5,042 nt of DNA from Nautiliaceae bacterium (GCA_027063075.1 JAMOSM010000155.1:1-5042); one strand, 5' to 3'; counted from the first letter of the stretch, positions 1 through 5,015 are shown. Notes: generated from the sequence alone by a model not told the origin. Made by a program: numbers and translations.

Positions 1-1
1 C

Positions 2-937
2 AGGGTTATTGATTATATACGTGTTTCAGTTACAAGCAGGTGTAATTTCCGCTGTCTTTACTGTATGCCAAACACTCCTTTTGAATGGGAGCCAAAGGAG
101 AATGTTCTTTCATATGAGGAGATGTTTGAATTTTTACGTCTTGCAATAGATGAGGGAGTTAAAAAGATACGTCTAACAGGAGGAGAGCCTCTTTTAAGAA
201 AGGATTTGGATAAATTTATAAAAATGCTTTATAATTATAAACACTCTCTCGATTTAGCCCTTACGACAAACGGATATTATTTAAAAGAAGAGGCTAAAAA
301 ACTAAAACAAGCGGGTCTTAAAAGGGTAAATATTTCACTTGATAGTCTAAAACCTGAAGTTGCTGCAAAAATAGCCCAAAAAGATGTATTGCAAAAAGTA
401 ATTGAGGGAATAGATGAAGCTATAAAAGTAGGACTTAAAGTAAAATTAAACACAGTTGTTATGGGCGGTATAAACGACGGTGAAATTTTGGACCTGCTTG
501 ATTTTGCAAAAAATAAAGGCGTAACGATAAGATTTATAGAGTTTATGGAAAACGAAAGGGCGTATCCTGGTATAAAGAGTGTTAGAAGCGATAAGATTTT
601 GGAAAAAATAGCTTCTAAATACTCTTTTAAAGAACTTCCAAAAGCTAACAGTGCAAGCAGGTATTTTCAAACGGATGATGGGTATGTGTTTGGTGTAATT
701 GAACCCCACAGTGACGATTTCTGTAAAAGCTGCAACAGAATCAGATTAACGGCTGAAGGGTATTTGATACCTTGTCTGTTTTTTAATGAGAGTTATAATA
801 TAAAAGAAGCTATAAGAGAGGGTGATATTCAAAAAGCGGCTGAAATTTTAAGGGAAGTTGTAAAAAACAAACCCGAAAAAAACGACTGGCAAGAAGAGGA
901 AGTCTCAACCAGGGCTTTTTGGGAAACAGGAGGGTGA
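2..937 (+). CDS. moaA: GTP 3',8-cyclase MoaA (5' end outside window)
   Basis: Radical S-adenosylmethionine enzyme that, with MoaC, converts GTP to cyclic pyranopterin monophosphate in the first step of molybdenum cofactor synthesis; cytosolic. The reading frame is open from base 2, giving 311 visible residues, so only about the first 10-15 residues of a usual 320-330-residue MoaA are missing. The radical-SAM cluster motif CNFRCLYC (CxxxCxxC) is at bases 41-64. The GGEP SAM-binding motif follows about 36 residues later. The second, substrate-side [4Fe-4S] cluster is seen as CKSC followed 13 residues on by a third Cys (visible residues 241, 244 and 258), with the NRIRLT segment between. The chain ends in the family's C-terminal Gly-Gly. 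The ATG at 65 lies after the cluster motif and cannot be the true start. The stop is 1 base before the next gene's ATG, so co-transcription is likely. It implies that the organism uses molybdenum or tungsten oxidoreductases. Confidence 0.97.
   Translation, partial: RVIDYIRVSVTSRCNFRCLYCMPNTPFEWEPKENVLSYEEMFEFLRLAIDEGVKKIRLTGGEPLLRKDLDKFIKMLYNYKHSLDLALTTNGYYLKEEAKKLKQAGLKRVNISLDSLKPEVAAKIAQKDVLQKVIEGIDEAIKVGLKVKLNTVVMGGINDGEILDLLDFAKNKGVTIRFIEFMENERAYPGIKSVRSDKILEKIASKYSFKELPKANSASRYFQTDDGYVFGVIEPHSDDFCKSCNRIRLTAEGYLIPCLFFNESYNIKEAIREGDIQKAAEILREVVKNKPEKNDWQEEEVSTRAFWETGG
929..934 (+). promoter_or_regulatory. Shine-Dalgarno embedded in the moaA Gly-Gly codons
   Basis: The bases GGAGGG are at once the last two sense codons of moaA (Gly-Gly) and a strong ribosome binding site 4 bases upstream of the ATG at 939. 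This supports that start and suggests that the next gene is translated from the same mRNA as moaA. Confidence 0.75.
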
Positions 938-938
938 A

Positions 939-1139
939 ATGAAAATAAAATACAGAAAAAATGAAAACTGGTCAATGATAAATTTCAGAACTATTGATGT
1001 TGATGCGATAGAAGGATTAATAAAAGAAAAACTTTCATTAAAAGAGAGTGTGGATTTGGATATTATTGATATAAAAATAGAAATTGATGATGATGAGTTT
1101 ATTGTGCATGTGTTTTATGTAAGGGAGGGGGATGAATAA
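939..1139 (+). CDS. Small acidic protein of unknown function
   Basis: A 66-residue protein that I do not recognise. It has no signal peptide, membrane segment or cysteine, so it is probably cytosolic. The N-terminal third is basic (KIKYRKNENW). The rest is rich in Asp, Glu and Ile and alternates hydrophobic and acidic residues (DLDIIDIKIEIDDDEFIVHVFYV), which suggests a helix followed by two beta strands in a small alpha/beta fold. The start is well supported: it lies 1 base after the moaA stop with GGAGGG 4 bases upstream. The 3' end overlaps the sirtuin gene by 8 bases, so the gene sits in a moaA-unknown-sirtuin operon. Being held between two well-formed genes with a good ribosome binding site argues that it is real. 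Its function could relate to either neighbour, but the sequence does not decide this. Confidence 0.75.
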   Translation: MKIKYRKNENWSMINFRTIDVDAIEGLIKEKLSLKESVDLDIIDIKIEIDDDEFIVHVFYVREGDE

Positions 1140-1926
1140 TATAAAAAAAGCCGCAAATGAGATAAAAAAGGCAAAGTATCTTTTAATTAATGCCGGGGCT
1201 GGAATGGGGGTTGATAGCGGACTGCCTGACTTTAGGGGTAATGAAGGGTTTTGGATGGCGTATCCCATTGCTAAAAAGCTTGGACTTAACTTTCAGGCAC
1301 TTGCAAACCCTGCCTGGTTTGATATAAATCCGCGTCTTGCTTGGGCTTTTTATGGGCACAGGCTAAACCTTTACAGAAACACAACTCCCCACAGGGGATT
1401 TGAAATATTAAAAAATCTTCCTCACAATAAATTTGTTTTTACATCAAATGTGGATGGACAGTTTCAAAAAGCCGGGTTTGATGATAAGAAAATAGTTGAA
1501 ATTCACGGAAGTATCCATTATCTCCAATGCAGTGTCCCTTGTGGTGATGAGATTTGGGAAAACAATGAAGAAGTTGAAGTGGATATGGAAAAATTTGAGG
1601 CTTTAAACATTCTAAAATGTAAGTTTTGCGGAAGTGTCGCAAGACCTAACATTTTAATGTTTGGAGATTTCAGGTTTGTCGAAAAAAGAGTTGAAGTGCA
1701 GCTTGCAAGATATGAATATTGGTTAAGTCAAATTGATGATAAACTTGTAATTTTAGAAATTGGAGCCGGAAAAGCCGTACCTACAGTCAGATATGAAAGT
1801 GAAAAAATAAAAAATATGTTTAATGCGACTTTAATCAGAATAAATCCACGGGAAGCTGACGGAGCTGATATTGAAATTCCACTTAGGGCAAAAGAGGCTC
1901 TTGAGAAGATTGAGGCTTATTTATGA
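1132..1926 (+). CDS. Sir2-family NAD-dependent protein deacylase, divergent
   Basis: 264-residue sirtuin expected to remove acyl groups from protein lysines while cleaving NAD to nicotinamide and O-acyl-ADP-ribose in the cytosol. The NAD-binding GAGMGVDSGLPDFRG is at residues 22-36; the usual GAGxS has Gly for Ser. Residues 104-108 are TSNVD (usually TQNVD), and the catalytic base is His125 in EIHGS. A zinc site is given by C133, C137, C163 and C166, followed by RPNILMFGD (171-179). The late GTS motif reads GAG (211-213), and INPRE lies at 237-241. Tyr74 and Arg77 (FYGHR) match the Y-x-x-R pair that recognises succinyl or malonyl lysine in SIRT5 and CobB, so desuccinylase-type activity is possible (inference). 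ATG 1132 is preceded by GGGAGG with only 3 bases of spacing, and overlaps the upstream gene by 8 bases, so coupling is likely. The changes in the canonical motifs set it apart from typical CobB. Confidence 0.9.
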   Translation: MNNIKKAANEIKKAKYLLINAGAGMGVDSGLPDFRGNEGFWMAYPIAKKLGLNFQALANPAWFDINPRLAWAFYGHRLNLYRNTTPHRGFEILKNLPHNKFVFTSNVDGQFQKAGFDDKKIVEIHGSIHYLQCSVPCGDEIWENNEEVEVDMEKFEALNILKCKFCGSVARPNILMFGDFRFVEKRVEVQLARYEYWLSQIDDKLVILEIGAGKAVPTVRYESEKIKNMFNATLIRINPREADGADIEIPLRAKEALEKIEAYL

Positions 1927-1932
1927 TACAAT
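1924..1932 (+). promoter_or_regulatory. Possible extended -10 promoter (TGATACAAT)
   Basis: TG-A-TACAAT resembles an extended -10 element (TGnTATAAT, one mismatch) and overlaps the stop codon of the sirtuin gene. Transcription would begin near 1939, giving a leader of about 12 bases before the ATG at 1951 that would still contain the AAGGA ribosome binding site at 1941-1945. There is no good -35 hexamer, which is usual for Campylobacterota sigma-70 promoters. In DNA this AT-rich a chance match is quite possible. Confidence 0.35.
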
Positions 1933-1950
1933 TTTAAAAAAAGGAAATGT

Positions 1951-2343
1951 ATGAAAAAATTAATTGCTTTTTCTTTAAGTTGTGTGGCTTTAATGGCTTT
2001 TAATATGGTGGATAAAAGTTATGAATGTACAACTGTTGGAATAAGTTACAATGACGGAAACCAGACTCAAAATATTCCTGTTACTCCAAAAACAGAACCT
2101 ATTTTGAAACAGACTTTAAAAAATTTCTATTCTGTAAAAGTTACTAAAAAAGGAAACGATATTAATATAAGTGTCGGAAAAAACAGTGAAGTATTAAGCT
2201 ACACTGGTAAATGGAGAGGATATGAGCAATATATGAACAAAGAAAAGAGTGTTGTTTTTATGCCGGATAAAAATGCTACAAACAATGATGCGGCTTTGAT
2301 TATACCTCAGCAAAGACTTGTAATTTACTATAATTGTAAATGA
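1951..2343 (+). CDS. Small exported protein of unknown function
   Basis: 130-residue protein that I do not recognise. The N-terminus (MKKLIAFSLSCVALMAFN) is a typical Sec signal peptide: two lysines, a hydrophobic core, then a likely cleavage after Ala16. The mature part of about 114 residues should be periplasmic. It holds only two cysteines, C26 near its start and C129 as the second-last residue. They could form a disulfide closing the two ends of the domain. The middle alternates polar and hydrophobic residues (FYSVKVTKKGNDINISVG, then VLSYTGKWRGYEQY), which suggests a beta-rich fold. AAGGA at 1941-1945 is 5 bases from the ATG. The stop overlaps the next start as ATGA. Cys11 within the signal peptide is not in a convincing lipobox, so it is more likely soluble than a lipoprotein. 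Confidence 0.85.
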   Translation: MKKLIAFSLSCVALMAFNMVDKSYECTTVGISYNDGNQTQNIPVTPKTEPILKQTLKNFYSVKVTKKGNDINISVGKNSEVLSYTGKWRGYEQYMNKEKSVVFMPDKNATNNDAALIIPQQRLVIYYNCK

Positions 2344-2696
2344 TAGTTTTTGTTTATGGCAGTCTTAAAAGAGATAAAAAACTTCATTTTTACCTAAAAG
2401 ATGCAAAATTTTTAGGTAAGGCTTTTACCTGCCATAAGTATCCTATGGTTATAAGTAAAGAGGGCTGGTATCCTTATTTAATTGAGCATAAAGGCAGAGG
2501 AGATTATATAAAAGGAGAAGCTTATAAAATTACTCCAAAGCTTCTAAAAATACTTGATAAAGTAGAAGAAACTCCAAATTATTACTACCGTAAAAAAATA
2601 TGCATTAAAATAAGAAATAAAAAACATAAAGCTTATGCCTATTTTGTAAAAAAACCTCCAAAATATACAAAAAAAGATTTAATTAATGAATTTTAG
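2340..2696 (+). CDS. Gamma-glutamylcyclotransferase-like (AIG2/GGCT fold) protein
   Basis: 118-residue cytosolic protein of the GGCT-like superfamily. Members release 5-oxoproline from gamma-glutamyl compounds or gamma-glutamylamines; the actual substrate here is unknown. The N-terminal MIVFVYGSLKRD carries the family's YGSL loop (residues 6-9), which holds the substrate. The second signature is LDKVEETPNYYYRKKI, matching LDxxEg-P-x-x-Y-x-R, with Glu76 as the probable catalytic acid/base and Arg84 of the Y-x-R part. The length fits the short bacterial YtfP/AIG2-like members. It is strongly basic, with lysine-rich stretches between the motifs and a C-terminal KKPPKYTKKD. The ATG overlaps the preceding stop (ATGA), and no Shine-Dalgarno sequence is seen before it, so expression probably depends on ribosomes finishing the exported-protein gene. 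Confidence 0.85.
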   Translation: MIVFVYGSLKRDKKLHFYLKDAKFLGKAFTCHKYPMVISKEGWYPYLIEHKGRGDYIKGEAYKITPKLLKILDKVEETPNYYYRKKICIKIRNKKHKAYAYFVKKPPKYTKKDLINEF

Positions 2697-2728
2697 TTTA
2701 TATTTTGTTTAGAAAAATATTTTATTAT
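2695..2728 (+). promoter_or_regulatory. Putative autoregulated promoter with PhoP-box-like tandem repeat
   Basis: Bases 2696-2711 read GTTTATATTTTGTTTA, that is GTTTA-N6-GTTTA with an 11-bp period, the one-turn spacing typical of OmpR-family regulator sites. With the preceding base it reads AGTTTA-N5-TGTTTA, one mismatch from the enterobacterial PhoP box. Eleven bases downstream is TATTAT (2723-2728), a 5/6 match to the -10 consensus, with no -35 hexamer. Transcription would start near 2735, only about 10 bases before the regulator's ATG. The same 16 bases recur at 4442-4457 with the same 11-bp distance to a -10. The likely binder is the response regulator encoded immediately downstream, giving autoregulation (inference). 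Confidence 0.6.
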
Positions 2729-2744
2729 TTAAAAAAGGCTGAAT

Positions 2745-3389
2745 ATGAGAGTGCTTTTAGTTGAGGATGATATAGATTTAAATGAGACAGTTAAGGAGTA
2801 TTTAGAAAACTTTTATGAAGTTATAAGTGTGTTTGATGGGGAGGAGGCGTTAAATAAAGCATATGAAATAAAGCCGGATATTATTGTTTTGGATGTAAAA
2901 CTTCCCAAAATAAACGGATTTGAAGTAGCAAAAGAGATTAGGAGATTTAGCAATGTGCCTATTTTGTTTTTAACTTCCCTTGACAGTGAAAAAGATGTTG
3001 AAAAGGGATTTTTAAGCGGAGGGGATGATTATATTAAAAAGCCTTTTTCTCTAAAAGAGTTGAAATTAAGGATTGATGCTATTTTAAAAAGGGTTTATGG
3101 AGACATTAAAAGAGTTAGAATAAAGGATTTTGAATTTGATTTAGAGAGTCTTGAGCTTTGTAAAGACGAAAAAATTATACATCTAAAGCCAAAAATTGCT
3201 GAACTTTTAAAATTTTTTATTCAAAATAAAAATAAAATCGTTAGTAAAGAAGAAATTTTTGATTATCTTTACGATTTTAAAGAACCAAATGAAGCCTCTT
3301 TGCGTACTTTTATCAATAATTTAAGGACTATTTTAGGAAAAGATGCAATTGTAACAATAAAAGGCAGAGGATATAAGTTTGTTGGCTGA
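2745..3389 (+). CDS. OmpR-family DNA-binding response regulator
   Basis: 214-residue two-component response regulator. The receiver domain (about 1-115) has the acidic pair Asp8-Asp9, the phosphorylation site Asp50 in DIIVLDVKLP, Thr77 in ILFLTS, and Lys99 before Pro100 in DDYIKKPFS, so all the switch residues are present. The C-terminal winged helix (about 122-214) shows the OmpR/PhoB pattern: LKPKIAELLKFFIQN, then VSKEEI, the recognition-helix region EASLRTFINNLRTIL, and the wing IKGRGYKFVG. It should be phosphorylated by the kinase encoded next and bind tandem direct repeats as a dimer. AAAAAAGG at 2731-2738 serves as ribosome binding site, 6 bases from ATG. Two copies of a GTTTA-N6-GTTTA repeat, one before this gene and one before the exported-protein gene at 4500, are its most likely targets. 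Motifs alone do not show whether it is orthologous to a named regulator. Confidence 0.96.
   Translation: MRVLLVEDDIDLNETVKEYLENFYEVISVFDGEEALNKAYEIKPDIIVLDVKLPKINGFEVAKEIRRFSNVPILFLTSLDSEKDVEKGFLSGGDDYIKKPFSLKELKLRIDAILKRVYGDIKRVRIKDFEFDLESLELCKDEKIIHLKPKIAELLKFFIQNKNKIVSKEEIFDYLYDFKEPNEASLRTFINNLRTILGKDAIVTIKGRGYKFVG
3366..3370 (+). promoter_or_regulatory. Ribosome binding site deciding the TTG start of the kinase
   Basis: AGAGG inside the end of the response regulator gene lies 8 bases before TTG 3379 and 11 before TTG 3382. No ATG or GTG start is available near this point ahead of the first membrane segment, so TTG 3379 is preferred. Confidence 0.55.
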
Positions 3390-4458
3390 AAAAAAAGCAT
3401 TAAAAAGATTTTTATTTATTTATATTTTTTCTACTGTTTTATTTGTAGGGATTGGAGAGTGGTTTTATTACAGACTTGCAAAAGAGGGTATTATTCAAAA
3501 AGAAAAGCTTATTTTAAAAAATCAAATTATTCAATTTTTACATCAAAATCCTTTTTTTATGAGGATTATAAGATTTGAGCGTTCTTTTTATGTTCCTGAT
3601 GGAATGAAAGTTTTGGTATATATAGATAATAAACTTGTTTTTTCCAATTCTCCTCTTTTAGATATTAAAGAAGAATACATCGAAATTAGAGGATGGAAAA
3701 AAATAAAAATTATTGCCACTGAAAAATTTCCAAAAGAGAAATTAAATGAAGTTATAAGAAGACTTTTTGTATTTAATCTATTTTTTTTGCTATTTTTGAC
3801 AGTTGTTTCTGTTTTTCTTGGAAAAATCTTTTTGGCTCCTTTAAAAGAAGTTATAAATAATTTAGAAAATTTTATAAGAGACGCAACTCATGAAATGAAC
3901 ACTCCTTTGAGCGTTATTTTAACAAACATTGAGCTTTTAGATGAGGAAAATAAACCAATAAAAAGAATAAAAAACGCAGCCCTTAGGCTTCATAAAATTT
4001 TTGAGGATTTAAAATATGTAAGACTTTATCATAAAAGAAAAAAAGAGATTAAAAGAATTAAATTAAAAGAATTTTTACAACAGAGAATAGCACTTTTTGA
4101 AGGTATTGTTGAAAATAAAAATCTGTTTATAGAAATTGATGCGGATGAAGTCTGTTTGGAAATAGACAGGGAAGATTTAATTAGACTTTTTGACAATCTC
4201 TTATCAAATGCTTTTAAATACGCTCCTAAACACTCCACTGTAAAAATAACTCTTAATAAAAACTTTTTTTGTATTGAAAATGAAGGAGAAATAAAAAACA
4301 TAAATAAACTAACTCATAAGTTTTACAGGGAAAACGAAAGCGAGGGCGGTTTTGGGCTTGGGCTTTATATTGTAAAAACAATAGCTGATGAATATTCATT
4401 TAAACTTAAAATTGAAAACAAAAATAAAAAAGTGAATACCTGTTTATATTTTGTTTAA
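3379..4458 (+). CDS. Membrane sensor histidine kinase
   Basis: 359-residue partner kinase of the preceding regulator. A first membrane helix (about 11-31) and a second (about 129-150) enclose a periplasmic sensor of roughly 95 residues with no domain I recognise. There is hardly room for a HAMP domain between the second helix and the H box, so signal transfer must be direct. The H box is FIRDATHEMNTPLSVI with phosphoacceptor His171. The N box is FDNLLSNAFKYAP with Asn277. The G1 region reads CIENEG (298-303) where many kinases have DNG. The glycine-rich lid is GGFGLGLYIVKTI (323-335). The ATHE-NTPLS type of H box and the absence of HAMP are familiar from Campylobacterota kinases. The start is TTG, overlapping the regulator gene by 11 bases, which suggests coupling. 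Its last five codons plus stop form the second PhoP-box-like repeat. Confidence 0.94.
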   Translation: MLAEKKALKRFLFIYIFSTVLFVGIGEWFYYRLAKEGIIQKEKLILKNQIIQFLHQNPFFMRIIRFERSFYVPDGMKVLVYIDNKLVFSNSPLLDIKEEYIEIRGWKKIKIIATEKFPKEKLNEVIRRLFVFNLFFLLFLTVVSVFLGKIFLAPLKEVINNLENFIRDATHEMNTPLSVILTNIELLDEENKPIKRIKNAALRLHKIFEDLKYVRLYHKRKKEIKRIKLKEFLQQRIALFEGIVENKNLFIEIDADEVCLEIDREDLIRLFDNLLSNAFKYAPKHSTVKITLNKNFFCIENEGEIKNINKLTHKFYRENESEGGFGLGLYIVKTIADEYSFKLKIENKNKKVNTCLYFV

Positions 4459-4474
4459 CTTCCTTTTTTATAAT
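4441..4474 (+). promoter_or_regulatory. Putative regulated promoter with perfect PhoP-type box
   Basis: Bases 4441-4457 read TGTTTA-TATTT-TGTTTA, an exact fit to the TGTTTA-N5-TGTTTA pattern of the enterobacterial PhoP box. They share 16 identical bases with the site upstream of the response regulator gene. After an 11-bp gap comes a perfect -10 TATAAT (4469-4474), with no -35 hexamer; the box occupies that place. Transcription would start near 4481, leaving a leader of about 19 bases with the ribosome binding site AAGGAGG. The box lies wholly within the last codons and stop codon of the kinase gene. The predicted binder is the adjacent OmpR-family regulator (inference). Confidence 0.65.
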
Positions 4475-4496
4475 TTTAAAAATAAAAAAGGAGGTT
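4457..4496 (+). promoter_or_regulatory. Inverted repeat that would sequester the ribosome binding site
   Basis: The left arm AACTTCCTTTTTTAT (4457-4471) pairs with the right arm ATAAAAAAGGAGGTT (4482-4496) over 15 positions, 14 Watson-Crick and one G-U, around a 10-base loop. The right arm contains the AAGGAGG ribosome binding site (4488-4494) of the gene at 4500, so the folded RNA would hide it. No run of T follows the right arm, so it is not an intrinsic terminator. If transcription starts at the local promoter near 4481, the left arm is absent and the site is free. Only read-through RNA from the regulator-kinase operon would be masked. The U/A-rich stem could also melt with heat. Confidence 0.55.
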
Positions 4497-4499
4497 GTT

Positions 4500-4874
4500 A
4501 TGAAAAAAGTTATCTTTGCTTTACTTGCGGTTGCAGCGTTGTTCGGATTTAATTCAATTTCTGCTAAGGATTCCGGAGTTATAAGAGGTAAAGTTGTAAA
4601 AGCGTATGTGCAAAGAGGATATGGAAGAAGAGGTGCTCCTTGGCTTTTTATGGATGTAAAAACAAAAGATAAAGTTTATCATGTAGGTATTGCTCCTACT
4701 TTCGTAATTTCTAATTTACCTGTTAATGAAGGAGATGAGGTGGAAGTTAGAGGATTTACACCGCCTTACTGGCCAAATGACACTGTTAAAGCATATGATA
4801 TATACGATATAACCCAAAAAAAAGATTACCCTATAACTGGATGGGGAAGAGGTCCCGCATGGAGATGGAGATAA
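4500..4874 (+). CDS. Small exported protein, possible OB-like fold, Trp/Arg/Gly-rich tail
   Basis: 124-residue protein that I do not recognise as a named family. The signal peptide is clear (MKKVIFALLAVAALFGFNSISA), with likely cleavage after Ala22, giving a periplasmic mature protein of about 102 residues without cysteine. The strand pattern GVIRGKVVKAYV, then WLFMDVKTKDKVYHVGIAP, GDEVEVRGF and VKAYDIYDI is what a small OB-fold beta barrel looks like; this is pattern reading, not a match to a named family. The mature protein is strongly basic, with an RGYGRRGAPW loop (39-48) and a C-terminal GWGRGPAWRWR, both rich in Gly, Arg and aromatics, which could contact a polyanion or the membrane. 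AAGGAGG lies 5 bases before ATG. It has its own PhoP-box-like promoter and probably heads an operon with the small membrane protein. Its place next to the two-component genes suggests that it is a target or an accessory of that system. Confidence 0.88.
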   Translation: MKKVIFALLAVAALFGFNSISAKDSGVIRGKVVKAYVQRGYGRRGAPWLFMDVKTKDKVYHVGIAPTFVISNLPVNEGDEVEVRGFTPPYWPNDTVKAYDIYDITQKKDYPITGWGRGPAWRWR

Positions 4875-4883
4875 GGAAATAAA

Positions 4884-5015
4884 ATGGAAAATAAAGACAT
4901 TTATAAAATCATTCTTTTGATTTTTCTTCTTCTTTTGTTTTTGCCAATATGTAAGTTTGTTATTTTTAAATTTATAGGAGGTATGGGATGTTGTTGCAGG
5001 TACGTTTGGAAGTGA
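4884..5015 (+). CDS. 43-residue membrane protein with a Cys-Cys-Cys cluster
   Basis: Short gene beginning 9 bases after the previous stop, with AAGGA at 4873-4877 (6 bases from ATG) overlapping that stop codon. The product starts MENKDIYK, then has a strongly hydrophobic segment rich in Leu, Ile and Phe (about residues 9-23, IILLIFLLLLFLPIC) followed by a second hydrophobic stretch KFVIFKFIGG. It ends GMGCCCRYVWK. It should be an integral inner-membrane peptide with one or two helices. The three adjacent cysteines (36-38), with Cys23 at the end of the first helix, could bind metal or take part in thiol chemistry (inference). I do not recognise the family. The good ribosome binding site, the membrane segment and the operon position support a real gene, although at this size chance cannot be excluded. 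Its Gly-Gly codons form the ribosome binding site of the next gene. Confidence 0.6.
   Translation: MENKDIYKIILLIFLLLLFLPICKFVIFKFIGGMGCCCRYVWK
4976..4981 (+). promoter_or_regulatory. Ribosome binding site deciding the start at 4988
   Basis: AGGAGG lies inside the Ile-Gly-Gly codons of the 43-residue gene and ends 6 bases before ATG 4988. That spacing is ideal, whereas it would be far too distant for GTG 5012. ATG 4983 is in the frame of the 43-residue gene and so is an internal Met codon. Confidence 0.65.

Noticed and set aside
65..67. ATG at 65 as the start of moaA
   Set aside because: The frame is open upstream to base 2 and encodes the essential CNFRCLYC cluster motif just before this ATG, so it is internal.
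446..709. Open frame on the minus strand inside moaA
   Set aside because: It lies wholly opposite a clearly coding, motif-containing gene and has no recognisable domain or supporting ribosome binding site.
1038..1642. Two open frames on the minus strand opposite the small unknown gene and the sirtuin
   Set aside because: They are opposite well-supported genes, have no family features, and their composition reflects the complementary strand.
1951..2010. Lipoprotein signal in the exported protein at 1951
   Set aside because: Cys11 follows Leu-Ser within the hydrophobic core, without the usual Gly or Ala at -1, and the core continues past it. Cleavage after Ala16 is more likely.
2697..2744. 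Terminator after the cyclotransferase gene
   Set aside because: No GC-containing stem is present; the short gap is filled by the repeat and the -10-like element.
4029..4301. Open frame on the minus strand inside the kinase gene
   Set aside because: It is antisense to the catalytic domain of the kinase and rich in Ser, Phe and Leu, as expected for the complement of Lys/Glu-rich coding sequence.
4457..4496. Inverted repeat as an intrinsic terminator of the kinase operon
   Set aside because: The right arm is followed by GTTGTTATG, not by a run of T, and on the other strand no T run follows either. Masking of the ribosome binding site fits better.
5012..5014. GTG at 5012 as start of the last gene
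   Set aside because: The GTGA overlap is attractive, but AGGAGG is ideally placed for ATG 4988 in the same frame and too far from 5012.
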